Part shown: positions 47,805 to 59,803 of the stretch, one piece after another
How positions within the stretch are numbered: position 1 is the first letter of the stretch
Layout of the letters: each line of letters starts with the position of its first letter
Assembly: GCA_947462335.1 (NCBI GenBank)
Contig: OX381717.1
Location: 45,489,523 to 45,553,522 of the forward strand
Reading direction: 5' to 3'
Origin: Harmothoe impar
Taxonomy: Eukaryota > Annelida > Polychaeta > Phyllodocida > Polynoidae
Length of the DNA stretch: 64,000 nt
Translations under genes and position numbers: made by a program
Notes under the pieces: model-generated
What the model saw: only the letters and a program-made list of their open reading frames with translations
Told to the model about the DNA's origin: nothing
Databases searched by the model: none

Positions 47805-48850
47805 CATTATCATGTGAATTATAACGAGATATCTTGTAAACTATGAGACATAGAGCTTATTTGGATTTTGGATAGGGAAATGCCCACTCTCATATGTGAA
47901 GCCATTTCTCAAAAACTGGAGTTGCTCTCTCCTAGTGCAATATATCACAGGGAGGCTTGTTCACAGATATTTGAATGGACATTACAGTACCTGATCCATT
48001 GAGATGTGGCCACCCTAGGGCACTCTCTAAACACTGTATCTAATTACGCCAAGTAATTACCTGACGATAATGAGGATTAAGTCAACTAGAAGGAAAGGGA
48101 TTATCCTTTTGTTCTGGGTGTATCAAGAAGCCTTGGAGGGGGGCTGTACCTGTGGTTTTCACAGCTTCACCATGATGTACAATTATATAGAAGTATTTTA
48201 AGTGCAACATACTTAGTGGAATAGTACTTACAGTATATTTAATTCATGCTATTATTAGAACCCTCAAGCCTTTCAACATCTATGGCATTACCATTCACGT
48301 TTAATCCTCTTTTGAAGGCATATTGCTTCTCGGTTTTTAGAAAGGAATTATCTCCAGCTTCCCATTTTTTCAAGCTCTGCATCCGTCTTTCTCTTTTTTT
48401 CCTTTCCGTTCTCTTATGGAACAACCACCATCAATGGACTGGTTGTCAATAAGATACATGATTATGTAACTAATCATTAAGACTATAGTGTTAATCTCCT
48501 ATGAGTGATGATGAAAGGCAAATAATTACAGTATAGTAGTATCAACACCAATCTGTGTCCTATATCATTTATAGTCACTTACCATACAAAAAGCTGTTCC
48601 TAGTGACAATTATGAATACAATTCCTTACTCTCTGATCCACCCCAGTACCCGAGTAAACTGGTAAATATGGTGTATGGCAGATTCATGGTGGGTACTGAG
48701 AACAATTTATTATCACTGCCCATTCCGCCTGATGAAAATAAGTTGCAACCTAATCTGTCCAGGTTTAGTAATCACGAATAGATATCCTCAGTGCCTCTCA
48801 TAACGACGTGTAAACCCCATCTGGGCCCACACAGTTGGGCTGAGAATATC

Positions 48851-49600
48851 CATAGGGATGCAATCATTGCCAACATTCAACCTTTGATATTATTCAAATA
48901 ACTTCCCTAAAGGTAGTGCAGCTTTGAAATAAAGAGCTTTTCCTGCAGCTTATTTTCAATTATTTTCAGATTTCTGGAAATGTTAATAGTGCTGCAAATC
49001 ACCACAATTTCTCCGAATGGCCCTGAAGTCTGTTTTCATTTTAATCAAAACTGATTTTATGACCTCAGGGTCATATCCTGTAATCATTGACCAATGTGTT
49101 AAAGTAACACACAGAGACTGGACTGTAGAGAATACAGACTATAAACACACACAGAGTACAAACATGAGTTCTACAATTAAATGAACGGTTAAATGAATTT
49201 TTTTAGATAATAGAAAAAAAGTATAATCATAATTATTTTATCAGGTATATCAGAAATAACTCCCAGGTTGATACATTAACTTCTGTGTGCTGTACAGGGT
49301 AGTCATCGGAGATATATTGGAGCCAGTCAGATAACACTATCTCTGATTAAGGTAACTGTAGCAAAAGTGCCAATCAGATTCAATCTGTCAATTTAATGTA
49401 CATATAAAATAACAATGCAAGATTAACCACTGCATAGAAATGCCCCCGTCAATGCGATGATTTCTCAACATGAAATATGACACAGCATTATATAAACCAT
49501 TTCCCTAGGTTTTATTAAAATTATTACCAGATTTTCAGAAGTTTAATATTAGTTTCTAATTTCTGTACATGTTATGATAGTTTTCTATGACAGGGGCAAG
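48851..49600. other. No gene seen
   Basis: AT-rich sequence between block E of U3 and the pre-F text of U4; no long frame or repeat recognised. Confidence 0.4.
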
Positions 49601-49845
49601 TTGTGTTTACTTTCATTCAGAACTCTAAGGAAGCAAGATCAGTCAAGTTTGATTTTCAATTTTCTTCAAAATACTATCCAATCATGATCAGTTGATTAAC
49701 TACCAAAGTAATCATGTTGAGCAATCTACAGGGTCCTAGCTACCACAGACACTTATAGATTACGGCTGGCTGACGTCAATGCTCAGTCATTGCAATTGAT
49801 TACTTGATGGGAAGAGGTGAGGTGGGAAAGGGGCATCAGAGGAGA

Positions 49846-50205
49846 TACAGTGTTAGAGTGTGGCTAAAAGATAATCAACTGGAGCAAAACCTTGTGGTCT
49901 TGTTATAATCAAGCTTCCCCCCCCCCCCCAAATTTCCTCCCTCCTCCAATCTAGCATGAAGTGACACCTCCCTTACAAAGGTGTCAGTGACAGGCCTGTA
50001 ATGTGGTGATGTATCGGTGCAGGGGGATTAGCCACACCCCTAATAGCTGCCCATTACTGGGGGCTCTAATGCAGCATGCCCGACCGGACACACATGCTAG
50101 TGGCGCCACCTGGTGGTCAACTCCTCATAAGTCAGCACCAACTTGTCCTATTACTGTCACCACTGCACCTGAGCTGACTTGGCACCCATCAAGTCTAGAC
50201 CACAC
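49846..50205. repeat. Block F, copy in U4 with best CTCF-like core
   Basis: Near-identical to 43000-43335. GCGCCACCTGGTGG at 50103-50116 differs by one base from the CTCF core GCGCCCCCTGGTGG. The three-copy text AGCCACACCCCTAATAGCTG and ATTACTGGGGGCTCTAATGC is also here. Insulator or ncRNA function is inference. Confidence 0.7.
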
Positions 50206-51879
50206 CTTTAACTCTTTCCTGCCAGCTCTATGATATTCTAAACTCCCAGAATACGGCAGATTGAGGCCCCAGACCCATTAACACTGATATATGGGGTTAA
50301 AAATAGTTATTCATATTAAAAGGAATGCTCTCCTCATAGTGCATTATTGCACTAGCCGTTTTTGGCCAGGTAGTGCACCAATGCACTAGCTGACTAGAGA
50401 ATGCTGTGTTCAGTAGTATATGTAAAACTACTAGTAAATGAAAAATTTAATTATTTTTTTCTTGATCAATCAGATGACTCAGATTCTCCTTCTATTCTAG
50501 ATCTGTGTTGGAATATCAGTGGGGGGAATATTAATGTGCTTATTTCATAGATCTGTATGTGACCTTCCTTTGTACTGTTCCATAATATTCAAATACCCTC
50601 AGCATCATATGTAGTGATTAAACACAATGTCATAATCTGAAATAAATCAAGTTGAGATGCAATGGCCTCTATTGGTGGTACCAATAATTAAAGGCATTTC
50701 TGAAAAATCTACTATCATGTATACGTATCATCATTAAACATAACGTGCAACTATTGATCACCTTTGCATATTGACAGTTAACATAGTCTGATAGTATTGC
50801 TGTTCTCATAAGGAGCAAGACTCTGCTGAAAATATTTTTCTGAATGGTTACCTTGAGCAATGAATGAATAGTTTATCCTTTCTGACAGGCCAGACGTCGG
50901 GCCTAAATTTAACATGAATGTCATCCATAGGCCTTACTTCCCTTAACTCATGTGAGCAAGCTCGGCCTTTTTACCCACACCAGACCATTGCTGTCTCCAA
51001 AGGCTGTTATTTATTTGAAGCAAAATGACAGCCACAGAGTATGGAATGGCGCTCAGTAGACACACGGCTCTATGTGCCTATGGTGCACAAGGTACCAGCT
51101 TTGGTAATGAGGGATGTTTCCTGCATGAGGAGGATTGCTGTGGATGCAGATGGAATGACCAGTGAAGAACAACTGGGAACATCGACATGGGGACTATGAG
51201 GAAAGGAGTAGGGTGCTTGGATATGGAATGGATGGGTAAAGGTTGCTGCAGCAAAGGCAGTCGCCATGTAACTTGGCAAAGATAGGAATTATATAAACAG
51301 GGGAAACTCATTTATACAGACATTAAATCAATTTAATAGATTTTAAAAAGTAAAGAATCACTAGGTAACAACTCTGCTGCTAAGCCATTCCGGGGGTTGT
51401 TCCGGGTTACCCTGGATGTACTTTATAGCAAATGGTTTAGCCAAACCTTCATTAGCTTTTCAATCAGTTTGGATGGACTCGTTGCCCAGATGGTATCTCA
51501 GGCATTGGTAGAGAAACTTACATCCTATTTGCTAATGGCCCATAAAGCCACTGAGGGAAGTCCATAAAAGCTAGAGCATGTATTTTTCCTGATTTGATTT
51601 CAAAGGCTTTTGGTGACCTGGAAGCATCAAGCAGTACGCATATGGGTACAGAATGGAAGGGTGAGTGGATGGATAAGTAAGTAAGAAAATATAAATAGAT
51701 GAACTTAGAAAATCCAATCCAACTAATATCTAAGAAGCTACATGGTTTATAAAAGGAGATTTGTTGGATGCTCTTTGGTATATGGCGGATTTGCAGATTT
51801 GCGGATCTCAGACCAGCAGTTTGGCATAGGTTTATGATTTTTCTGTATGCCACTCAGGACCCAAATGTGACAACAGGAC

Positions 51880-52020
51880 CAGCATGTGACATGACAGTGC
51901 TAGTTCATCTAGAGGAAAATAAGAAGTAATACATCTGCCTCTAATGACCAGGTAGCTTGTAGACAGTTTGACCAATCATGGTGGACCTGATACTTTCTCA
52001 GTTATCAGCCTATAACCTTT
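51880..52020 (+). repeat. Block B, copy 6 (U4)
   Basis: CAGCATGTGACATGACAGTG leads to TTTGACCAATCATGGTGGAC and CTGATACTTTCTCAG. The CCAAT box is intact. Confidence 0.65.
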
Positions 52021-52229
52021 TATGATGAAGCTGAGCCAGTGAGTCTGAGACAATTTAATTAGCCTGTCACAATTCTATTCCATATAATTGTTTAATAGAT
52101 ATTGAAATGACCAGAGCATGCACCAGGTAAATAGGCATAATGACTGCTATTGAATACTGTGTAAGTTTTGGCTAATGGAAATATTAGTGGAATGTCTTTT
52201 ACAATTTAATAATAGTGATTTAAGGTACC

Positions 52230-52370
52230 ACTGGGTACTGGTGCATAGTAGAGTAGGGCAGAGTAGAGCAATGTAGAATGAAGCAGGGCTACGTAGATTG
52301 ATGCACAGTAATACAGAACACTGTAATGTAAAGAAGTGTAGAGAAGGGAAACGTAGGGCAGCTCAGAACC
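52230..52370. repeat. Degenerate GTAGA-rich low-complexity tract
   Basis: Irregular repeats of AGTAGAG, GTAGA and GCAGAGTAG, about 10 bp each, over roughly 140 bp. The matching minus-strand frame (YVSLLYTSLHYS) is a translation of the repeat. Confidence 0.55.
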
Positions 52371-52700
52371 TAATTCAACCCAAAATGTCAATACCCTAAT
52401 GTTCCCTGACAATTCCCTAACTGAACCTTCTTCTCCATAACTAGAATTATGCCAGGCTCGCACTACTTTCACCTTAGTAAGAGAGTAAGGCCCATTATGA
52501 TGTAAGGTATCTAGCCCCTGAATCTGCTATATAATAATGTTTGTAAAAACAATCGATAATTCACTTTTACCATTTCCTCTCCATGATTACACACAGTTCC
52601 CCCTAGCACAATGTTTCATGTTTCTCTAATTTCCATTTTATAATACTAAATCCATTATTAGAATTTGACCTTAAAGTTTTTCTCACAAATTTCTTTTCAG

Positions 52701-52767
52701 ATAACATCCAATGACCTGATGACATGAGGTGCAAAGTCCCATTCAGTATTCCCTAGATAAATTCAGG
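52701..52767 (+). pseudogene. Exon-like 67-nt segment at the K position of U4
   Basis: It is bounded by a good acceptor (ACAAATTTCTTTTCAG) and donor (CAGG then GTGAGTAT), much like 22534-22601. All three frames contain stops, so it is non-coding or dead. TGAGGTGC, TTCAG and TCC align loosely with the other two exon candidates. Confidence 0.2.
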
Positions 52768-52987
52768 GTGAGTATAGATCAATACTTCTTTTCTGAAAAG
52801 CTCCTTAACTCAGTACACTATGCTGTGGTCACCAGCGATTGAGAGAAATAGGAAAAGTCATACAAAAGCATGTTTTCATAATGATATTCCACATTTTATT
52901 ATAGTGGGGAAAGCACTAAATTAATGCCTTTTGTAGCTGGACACATTGCACTGATGCTCTGAATAAAGTCCCTTTCTGTCTGTACAG

Positions 52988-53066
52988 CTGAATTCCTTGT
53001 CGAAGTTTGTGGACCTCTTGGCACAACAGACTGTATAGATGAGAGACAAAAACCACTGATATAATT
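52988..53066 (+). other. Weak terminal-exon-like segment
   Basis: After TTTCTGTCTGTACAG, one frame reads EFLVEVCGPLGTTDC and then IDERQKPLI before a stop. It is too short and isolated to call a gene, but it follows the 52701 segment by about 220 bp on the same strand. Confidence 0.15.
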
Positions 53067-53931
53067 CTGTTATACCCTAAATGAGTGAGGGTGTTGGAGC
53101 AGAGCGTTCAGTGTACCAAGGTTTTGACTTTCGGCAGTCTCCAACAGAGTCTTTATAGAGAGCTTTACAAAGTGTAATTATGCATAGAGAAAGAATGAGC
53201 GTCCGTTAGGTGAGAAACTCATATACCGGTGATTGTAATGCTTGTTGCAATGGTATGGCAAAAGTGTAATGGAGGAGTAGGTGGACTGTTTGATTGTGGG
53301 TACTGCAAGAAGATGAGAAATTGCAGACATTGCAGAATGTTAAGTGTACTATTAATTTTGAGAAACACAAGAATGCAGTTTGTATGGATACATGTTTCTA
53401 CTTGTGAGCTCACAAAGGTCCTTGTTTTATTCTAATCTTATACTCCGCCTGGGTGTTGGACCTATTGCTCTCACTGTAGGTTTATTTCCATATTTCTCTC
53501 CTGGTCCCCTGAACGGAGATTTTGTAAATGCTGTCCGGAAGGTTTGTAGATGCTGTCTGGAGGTTTTCTAGGTGCTGTCCAGAGGTCTTGTGGTTGCTGT
53601 GGTTTATGTTTCAGTCCCAAAGGTTTTACTGCAAATACTACACCTCTGCGGAGGTTTTCCATCACAAAAACATATACATCTATGAAATCTAGTTTTATTC
53701 CTTGGTCGCAGAAAAGAAAAGCCGGAGTTTTCTTTACAGCTAAGAGTCTCTGGTAATATCCTTGCTGGTTTCCCAGTCAGTAGTTAATTGCTTAATGTTT
53801 AATGATCCATATTATTGAATATAGTAAAAGATAACTTGCCCTATGCTGTCTTCAAGTTTATGCTGCAACATCATATCTGTAGCCACACTGTCAATATAAG
53901 GTCTGTAGATGTACATGCACCTTAAGGTAGG
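53067..53931. other. No gene seen
   Basis: Contains loosely repeated AGGTTTTGTAGATGCTGTC-like text at about 53515-53600; frames up to 76 codons overlap on both strands without support. Confidence 0.4.
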
Positions 53932-54833
53932 TCGATACCATTGAAAACGGGACCACTGCGCATGTTTCCGCGCATCTATGTTAAATATGTCAGAATGACA
54001 TTATATTTGGTGAGTGTTTGGTCATATATACCTTCATGACCCATGCAAACTTTTGGACAATTTTAATCAAAATTGAGCATTTTATCAGACATTATATTTT
54101 GCATAATAATTAAAGTTTCTTTTTTTTTGCATTTCTGACATTTTTTTATCAACCATATTTATAAACCAATAAATGAAATAATTCTGACTATAAAGGTGAA
54201 TAGATTGCTTAGATATATCCTGGGCTACATCATGAGACCATTTCATAACATGATTATTAGCATTTTACCCATAATGCAATACTTCAAATATCTTATTTAG
54301 CACACTTTTGCAGCACTTTCTTACTTCGAAGGCCCAAAACACCAAAATAATGCGTAGGACCCTATGTTAAATTTAGTCTTACTAGATTCCAAATGATCTT
54401 AAATTTTATTTCATAAAGTTTAAGAAAAATGACAACTTTTTTTCTATTGATTTTAATCGATTTTGTGTTTAATTAATTACAAATTAATCCATATTTTCAA
54501 ACAAACATAGTTTTTTTACCCAGAATGCCACATCACAGAACCATAACGTATTTTTGGAATAAAGAGAAATATCTGGGCACTCATTGTGTGATGTTTCATA
54601 TTTTTGTGGTTGCAGGTTATGGCAAAATAAAATTATGGAACTTGTGATATTTTTTTCTATTTTTTAGATAAAAATCAAAATATGTAATTTTTCCAAAATT
54701 CTGTATTTAAAAAAGTAGCGCGGGACCCCCCTATTTTCTCGTCAGATATTTGTTCTATATGATCTAAGGTACCTCTGGAAGAAATTTGGAGGAATTCTAA
54801 ACTTTTTGAGTCAATGGTATCGACCTACCTTAA
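53932..54833. mobile_element. TTAA-flanked DNA element, copy 2
   Basis: TTAA at both ends, then inverted ends GGTAGGTCGATACC on both sides (complemented on the right), a better match than in copy 1. Internal landmarks shared with 16540-17452: ACTGCGCA near the left, GGCC(C)AAAA, TTTACCCAGAATGCCA and GGGACCCCCC near the right. Non-coding. Confidence 0.75.
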
Positions 54834-55650
54834 GTACCAAATGGCGTGATCTGCTTGGTCAGACTAGGGTGTCATGTGACCTGTACTTTGGCTCTACTAA
54901 AACCACGTGGGTGTTAGTGGGGTAATAGGTGGATGGGTGGATGGAGGAGGGCAGGTGAATTAGTAGGGCTCTGTTTACTGTGCAGTATGTCACTGGATAC
55001 ATGCAGAAATTGCCAGTGTAATTATCTAGCACATGTGTAATACTGTCAATGCTGTAACACTCCATGTCATTTTGTGTTACCTACACAATAGGCAGGAAAT
55101 AGTCTATATCATAAAATAAGCAGTCTTATTCTGGCTCCCAGCATTTACTATTTACATGTGCATCCTCTGTAAAGTTCACCTATGTAGGATGGCCTTGATT
55201 GTTAGTAACATATCATGGGGGGGCCCTGTTTTCCTTTACGCTTTTTCCTTCTTTAATACAGTAAATATTGGGAGCCAGAGAAAGACCACATATACAGTGG
55301 TGCCATCTATATTTGGTGAGATTGAGACTTATTAAGACTTGATTAAGACTCACCCAAAACGTTTGTCCGTGCACTTGTGTGCTTTAGGTGTCATCTGCTT
55401 CAACTATAGTGATGGAGCAGGTGATGGTGGTGTATCAGACACAAAACCGTATAGCCAATACTATTGTGACGACTCATTAAGCAATAGGTTTTGGGGATAA
55501 GCACTGGTCAAATAAGCGATGGGGTAGGTATTGAAGTCTACATTGAGCATCCCAAATATTTGTACACGCTGCCACCACAAGAAGGTTCAGTTCTGGTGAT
55601 AAATGTGCCCAAGACTGGCAAAAATTGCGCCATTTATGATTGACAGAAGC
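54834..55650. other. No gene seen
   Basis: AT-rich with a TGGATGGGTGGATGGAGG tract near 54930-54950; no supported frame. Confidence 0.4.
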
Positions 55651-56937
55651 AGGTGAGAAGGAAAGACAAATATTCAAAAAGAGGTTAGAGATAAAAGCCT
55701 GTCTGATAAGCCAGACAGAGGCTCCGATGGACATTTATTATCCATAGTGCCCTACTTTCCTTCCACTCATGTAAGCAAGCGCAGCCTTTTCATCTGCGAC
55801 GGACCATTTCTGTATACAGCCCTGTTCGGTATCTTGGGCGCGCAAGCCTCTGGCTGCCTATGACGCTCTCCTGTGTAATATGAATCACTGTTCGAGTGGA
55901 TGGAATGATGTGTGAAGGAGAATATTGCAACGCGGACTGTGAAGAGAGGCAATGGGAGTTTTGGACATGCAGTGATTTAGATGCCAGGGGGAAAAAGCTG
56001 TAGCTGAGTAAAGAAAAATGCAGACAGAGGGAGAAAGGAAAGGAGAAATGGGGATTAAATGTATAAAAGACAATGCAAGATGGCCAATGTGGATAGCGTG
56101 AGAGGAGATAAGAGAAGGAGTGATGACAAAACTGTATGAGAAATGTGAGAAAAGAGCCCTGAAACACATGAGGAAGAGCATTAAGGTATGACCTCCCCCG
56201 TTACAGTCATACATCTCGAAACAGACATATTCGATGCAGGGTGACAGATTATCAGATGATGTTAAGGATACAAATCAGATGTATCGATAAAAGATAAATA
56301 TGACAAAACGTAGCATAAGTGGCACTAGGTGGAAACCTCTTCTTTTTTACAGTTTGGTGCTTTGATTTTTAAGATAGTCTAAAGGGTTGCAGAGCACTGA
56401 CCTAGGTGGGATGTTAGGAACTATAGAAACTTTGCATAGATCATAGTTCCTTTGGATATCAATATAATCAATTGAAATAACCCACAAGTGTAGAGGATAA
56501 ATATCATCAAATATGCCAAATATGAGTAGAAAATATTCTTTTTACGTTCAAATAAAACCCAATAAGAATGAGAATTTATACAGTCTTTATGATGGGACAT
56601 TTAGAATCGTCCGAAAAAATAGGTCTGGAGCAATTTTCTCATAACTTTTTACTTTATAATAATCTCCTGAAAATGTTTAGAGCATTATAGGCTGTTCTTC
56701 TAATCTCATCATCTCCGATGTGTCACAAATTTGTTTCAATGGGCTAGAAATCAGAAGAGAGATCAGGAACTGGAAGCATCTTGTCAACATGACATGTCAT
56801 ATTGAATTTATCTGAAGAACATCAAGCAACTTTTTCAAGACAATCCAAGCATAAGAACAGGTATTGGCAGTTGGGGCAGATAGAGGATGTGTAGTGGAAG
56901 AGTAGGCACTTTACTTGTGTGGAATGTTGGAAATGTC

Positions 56938-57259
56938 CATTGGCGGATCCAGGGGGATGGCCCAATGGGCCTTGCCCCCCCCCCCAAAAAAAAAAAGGAA
57001 AAAAAAAGAGAAAAGAGGGGGGAAAAGAGAGAAGGGGAAACTACCATATAGACATAGATGCTCAAAATATTGTGTACCAAAATGTATCAGAAGGCTCCAT
57101 TTGAAGTGTAGACCATCAGTATATTCTTGGGGGGCATGCCCCCAAACCCCCCTAGTATGGCCGCTGCACTTTGCTTGTGCTGCGCCCGGGAACAGACAGT
57201 CACTCCATGGTTGGCCAGGTTTGCCCCCCCCCCTCTGGAAAATCCTGGATCCGCCACTG
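56938..57259 (+). mobile_element. CAGTGGCGGATCCAGG MITE, copy 3
   Basis: 322 bp with a perfect 5-bp duplication ATGTC (56933-56937 and 57260-57264). Same internal order as the other copies. The 128-codon frame, the longest in the window, lies within it and is a repeat by-product. Confidence 0.9.
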
Positions 57260-58789
57260 ATGTCAAAGGTGAAGGACAGTGACTGGGAATCAGATATCTG
57301 ACTTTTTGCAATCTAAGTGGAAAAAAGAGGTAACAATGAGATGGAAAGAAACAGGAGAAACATGGAGAGAGGAGCAGACTGGGAGTAATACAGTAAGAGA
57401 GACCAATAGTGACTCAGCTGCGCAGTGATTCGTGCATGAATACGAGAGAGACAGAGAGAAACAGGTACACCGGCAGAGAGACAGAGAAAAAGACATCTCC
57501 TCCTCCGGTCCGCCAGGTCTCTCCTTTTTGGCTCCTGAAAAATCCCTCATTAATTAGTTTAAGTTCTTTTTATTTTTGGAATATACCCTAAATGCCGTTG
57601 CCCGTCTTGCAAGTGTTTGGACCTTATTGAATGCAACAAAATGCCAGACAGCCAATATTAGAAGGACTAAGAGATGGGAGAGTATTGAAAAAAATTGAAT
57701 GACATCATATCCTTCCACATCTTCTTTTCTAATAGATTAATGAATTAAAGTTTGGTGGGTGCACCTAGGAAATATATTTACTTAATGTCCCTTCCTTATA
57801 ATGCTTCATTTTGAAATTAAAAAATGCAATCACTCATCTTCCTGTGCTGTCTTTTCTAAGTTTTAGCTGCTTCCTGATGTTAAGTTAAGAAATGATAAAT
57901 AACATATAAAAAGGCATAGGGTAAATTGACCATGAGTCGGCCTCTTGGACCTTTGTACAACCTTTGCATTATTCTAAGAACTCTGCTATATAAGGCTAAC
58001 ATGTAGGGGCATCTAAAATTTGATATGAAAGTTATCTTGATGTGTTGGACTTTCCAGCGTATTAGGTCAAAACTTAACAGGTATGATTTTTCTTAATAGG
58101 TACAATGAGTCACCACTGTGGTACGTTGAGTCAACCACAACATACCATCAGTCAGCTGCTGTATACTAGAACGTCTTTTTTGTACTAAATGCAAGGAAAG
58201 GGCTTATTTCTTGTAGACTGATGACAGACAGTGTGTGAATATAATGCATTAACAAATTTTAGTTATGGTTCACTGTATTCCTTGACCAATATCACATTAT
58301 TGCAAATCTTTCCTTGTTTACTACTTGAATTTCATTCCAAGGTAGCTGGCTAATTATCAGAAAGACAGCTCAAATTGCATAAACATTACCCAAAATATGG
58401 TATTTTTGACACCGAGTTGAGAACGCTACAGCTGAATTCCCCAAAATTGTGAAATTGCATGTGCTGCATCTCTCCACATTGTATCAATATGAATACAGTA
58501 AAATCCACTAAAATAGTCATTAATTAGTTCTATTTGGTACTCAAAACCAAGCAAGATGGCCGACTCAAGGTACATGGCCGACTCAAAGACAATTAAAAGC
58601 ATGATCATTGAAGTATTTAGCGTATTGAATTGTTACAGGTCCACTCTACCCCATGCACTTATTTGAGACTGGTGCTTTCTGACACCCTGGCAATTAACCC
58701 GTAAAGCAGTTTGCACTGAGTCATCACATACTATACCAAGTGCCCTGATTCCTCACTTTTGATGTGTGAACCATTATTGTCACCCTAGC

Positions 58790-59390
58790 AGTGAGGCTCA
58801 GACCCTTTAAGACATAGAGACATAGAACCAGATCAGTGTCTGCGTGCAACTATCTGCGTAGTTCAGTGGCGGATCCAGGATTTTCCAGAGGTGGGGCCCA
58901 AACCTGGCCAACCATGGAGTGACTGTCTGTTCTCGCGTGCAGCACAAGCAAAGTGCAGCGGCCATACTAGGGGGGTCTGGGGGCATGTCCCCCCAAGAAT
59001 ATATGAAGGTCTAGACTTCAAATGGAGCCTTCTCATACATTTTGGGACACAATATTTTGAGTGTCTATGTCTATATGGTATTTTCCCCTTCTCTCTTTTC
59101 CCCCTGTTTTCTCTTCTTTTTTTTTCTTCTTTTTTTTTGGGGGGGGGGGCAAGGCCCGTTGGGCCACCCCCTGGATCCGCCAATGTAGTTTGTATACTTT
59201 AGGTTTATAGTTAACTTTTGGTCAGGAATGCCTCTTACATGTAAGCTCACAAAAACAGCTGTGTCAGTTTACAGGTGCAGAAAGTTTGAACCTCTAACTT
59301 TCTTTCTGATATTGAATGTTTTTGTGGACTTTGGTCAGTGACGCTCTTTCATTTGTATTTTAAAAGGGATTACTAACAAATGCGGGGGCT
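58790..59390. repeat. Block J, copy in U5 (interrupted by a MITE)
   Basis: GAACCAGATCAGTGTCTGCG, CTTTTGGTCAGGAATGCCTC, CTAACTTTCTTTCTGATATTG and TTCATTTGTATT match 63125-63400 in order. The MITE at 58864-59185 splits it. Confidence 0.75.
58864..59185 (-). mobile_element. CAGTGGCGGATCCAGG MITE, copy 4 (reverse orientation)
   Basis: 322 bp, inverted relative to the other three, with a perfect 5-bp duplication TAGTT (58859-58863 and 59186-59190). The paralogous block at about 63155-63170 reads CTGCGTAGCTTGAATAC without the element, so it is an empty site that fixes both ends. Confidence 0.95.
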
Positions 59391-59492
59391 AGGAAGTTAG
59401 CTATGTGGATTTCAGACTTGGTCCATATACCCTGTACACTATCACATAAGCCGTTCAGTTCACGGTGAAGGTACATCCAAAAAGTACTTTTA

Positions 59493-59803
59493 TCAGAAAC
59501 CTTCAACAACTGTAACCTTCCCTATCATGAAGACCATCCCCAAGGTCCACAGGTTTTGATTGTTAATGATCATCTCGACGTGTCTCATCTGAATCTGATC
59601 TTTGAAATCTATCAGAATATCAATCCAGAGATCTCTTGGTTTAGTCAAATGTGGATTCCTAATGAGACTATCTATGGAGCCATCTTTTCTGAATAAGGGA
59701 TTTCCAAGACCATAGAATAAGGGTAAAAGCAATTGTTTGAATTCAGATAGATGATTGAACCTTCCCTTGAACTGTACTATCTTGATGCCTTCAGGAGGAG
59801 CAA
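59493..59803 (-). CDS. Candidate exon or gene fragment, about 100 codons
   Basis: On the minus strand, after ATTATCTTTAG (acceptor-like, ending at 59804), one frame is open to a TGA at 59493. It reads APPEGIKIVQFKGRFNHLSE early, LFRKDGSIDSLIRN and RDLWIDILIDFKDQI in the middle, and GKVTVVEGF at the end. The composition is balanced and charged, unlike the AT-driven frames elsewhere. There is no ATG at the start, no polyadenylation signal close by, and I do not recognise the family. It could be a terminal exon, a processed pseudogene piece or chance. Confidence 0.3.

Larger units (their letters stand above)
42700..48850. repeat. Array unit U3 (diverged segmental duplicate)
   Basis: Blocks in order: pre-F text at 42790-42960 (CAATCATGATCA, ATCTACAGGGTCCTA, also in U4), F at 43000-43335, A at 43780-44090, H at 44260-44480, B at 45160-45410, K at 45590-45690, C at 46980-47490, D at 48060-48150, E at 48640-48810. 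The unit is shorter than U2 because block G is missing. Frames inside show no family features. Confidence 0.75.
49600..52800. repeat. Array unit U4 (diverged, shortened)
   Basis: Blocks in order: pre-F at 49670-49810, F at 49846-50205, A at 50880-51185, B at 51880-52020, and a K-position exon-like segment at 52701. Blocks G and H are not seen; C and D have no clear counterpart before the TTAA element at 53932. The 111-codon frame on the minus strand at 51518-51853 has no supporting features. Confidence 0.65.

Noticed and set aside
43148..50233. 62- and 76-codon frames across block F as a conserved small protein
   Set aside because: The copies are too similar to show codon-level constraint, and the U2 copy diverges within the frame. 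Left as a non-coding candidate.
51518..51853. 111-codon minus-strand frame
   Set aside because: No homologue recognised, no splice signals, and not conserved in U2 or U3.
55790..56214. 109- and 125-codon minus-strand frames rich in S, F, H
   Set aside because: They reflect a purine-rich plus strand; two frames overlap and neither has a family motif.
56915..57301. 128-codon plus-strand frame, the longest in the window
   Set aside because: It lies almost wholly inside MITE copy 3; similar frames appear in the other copies on either strand.
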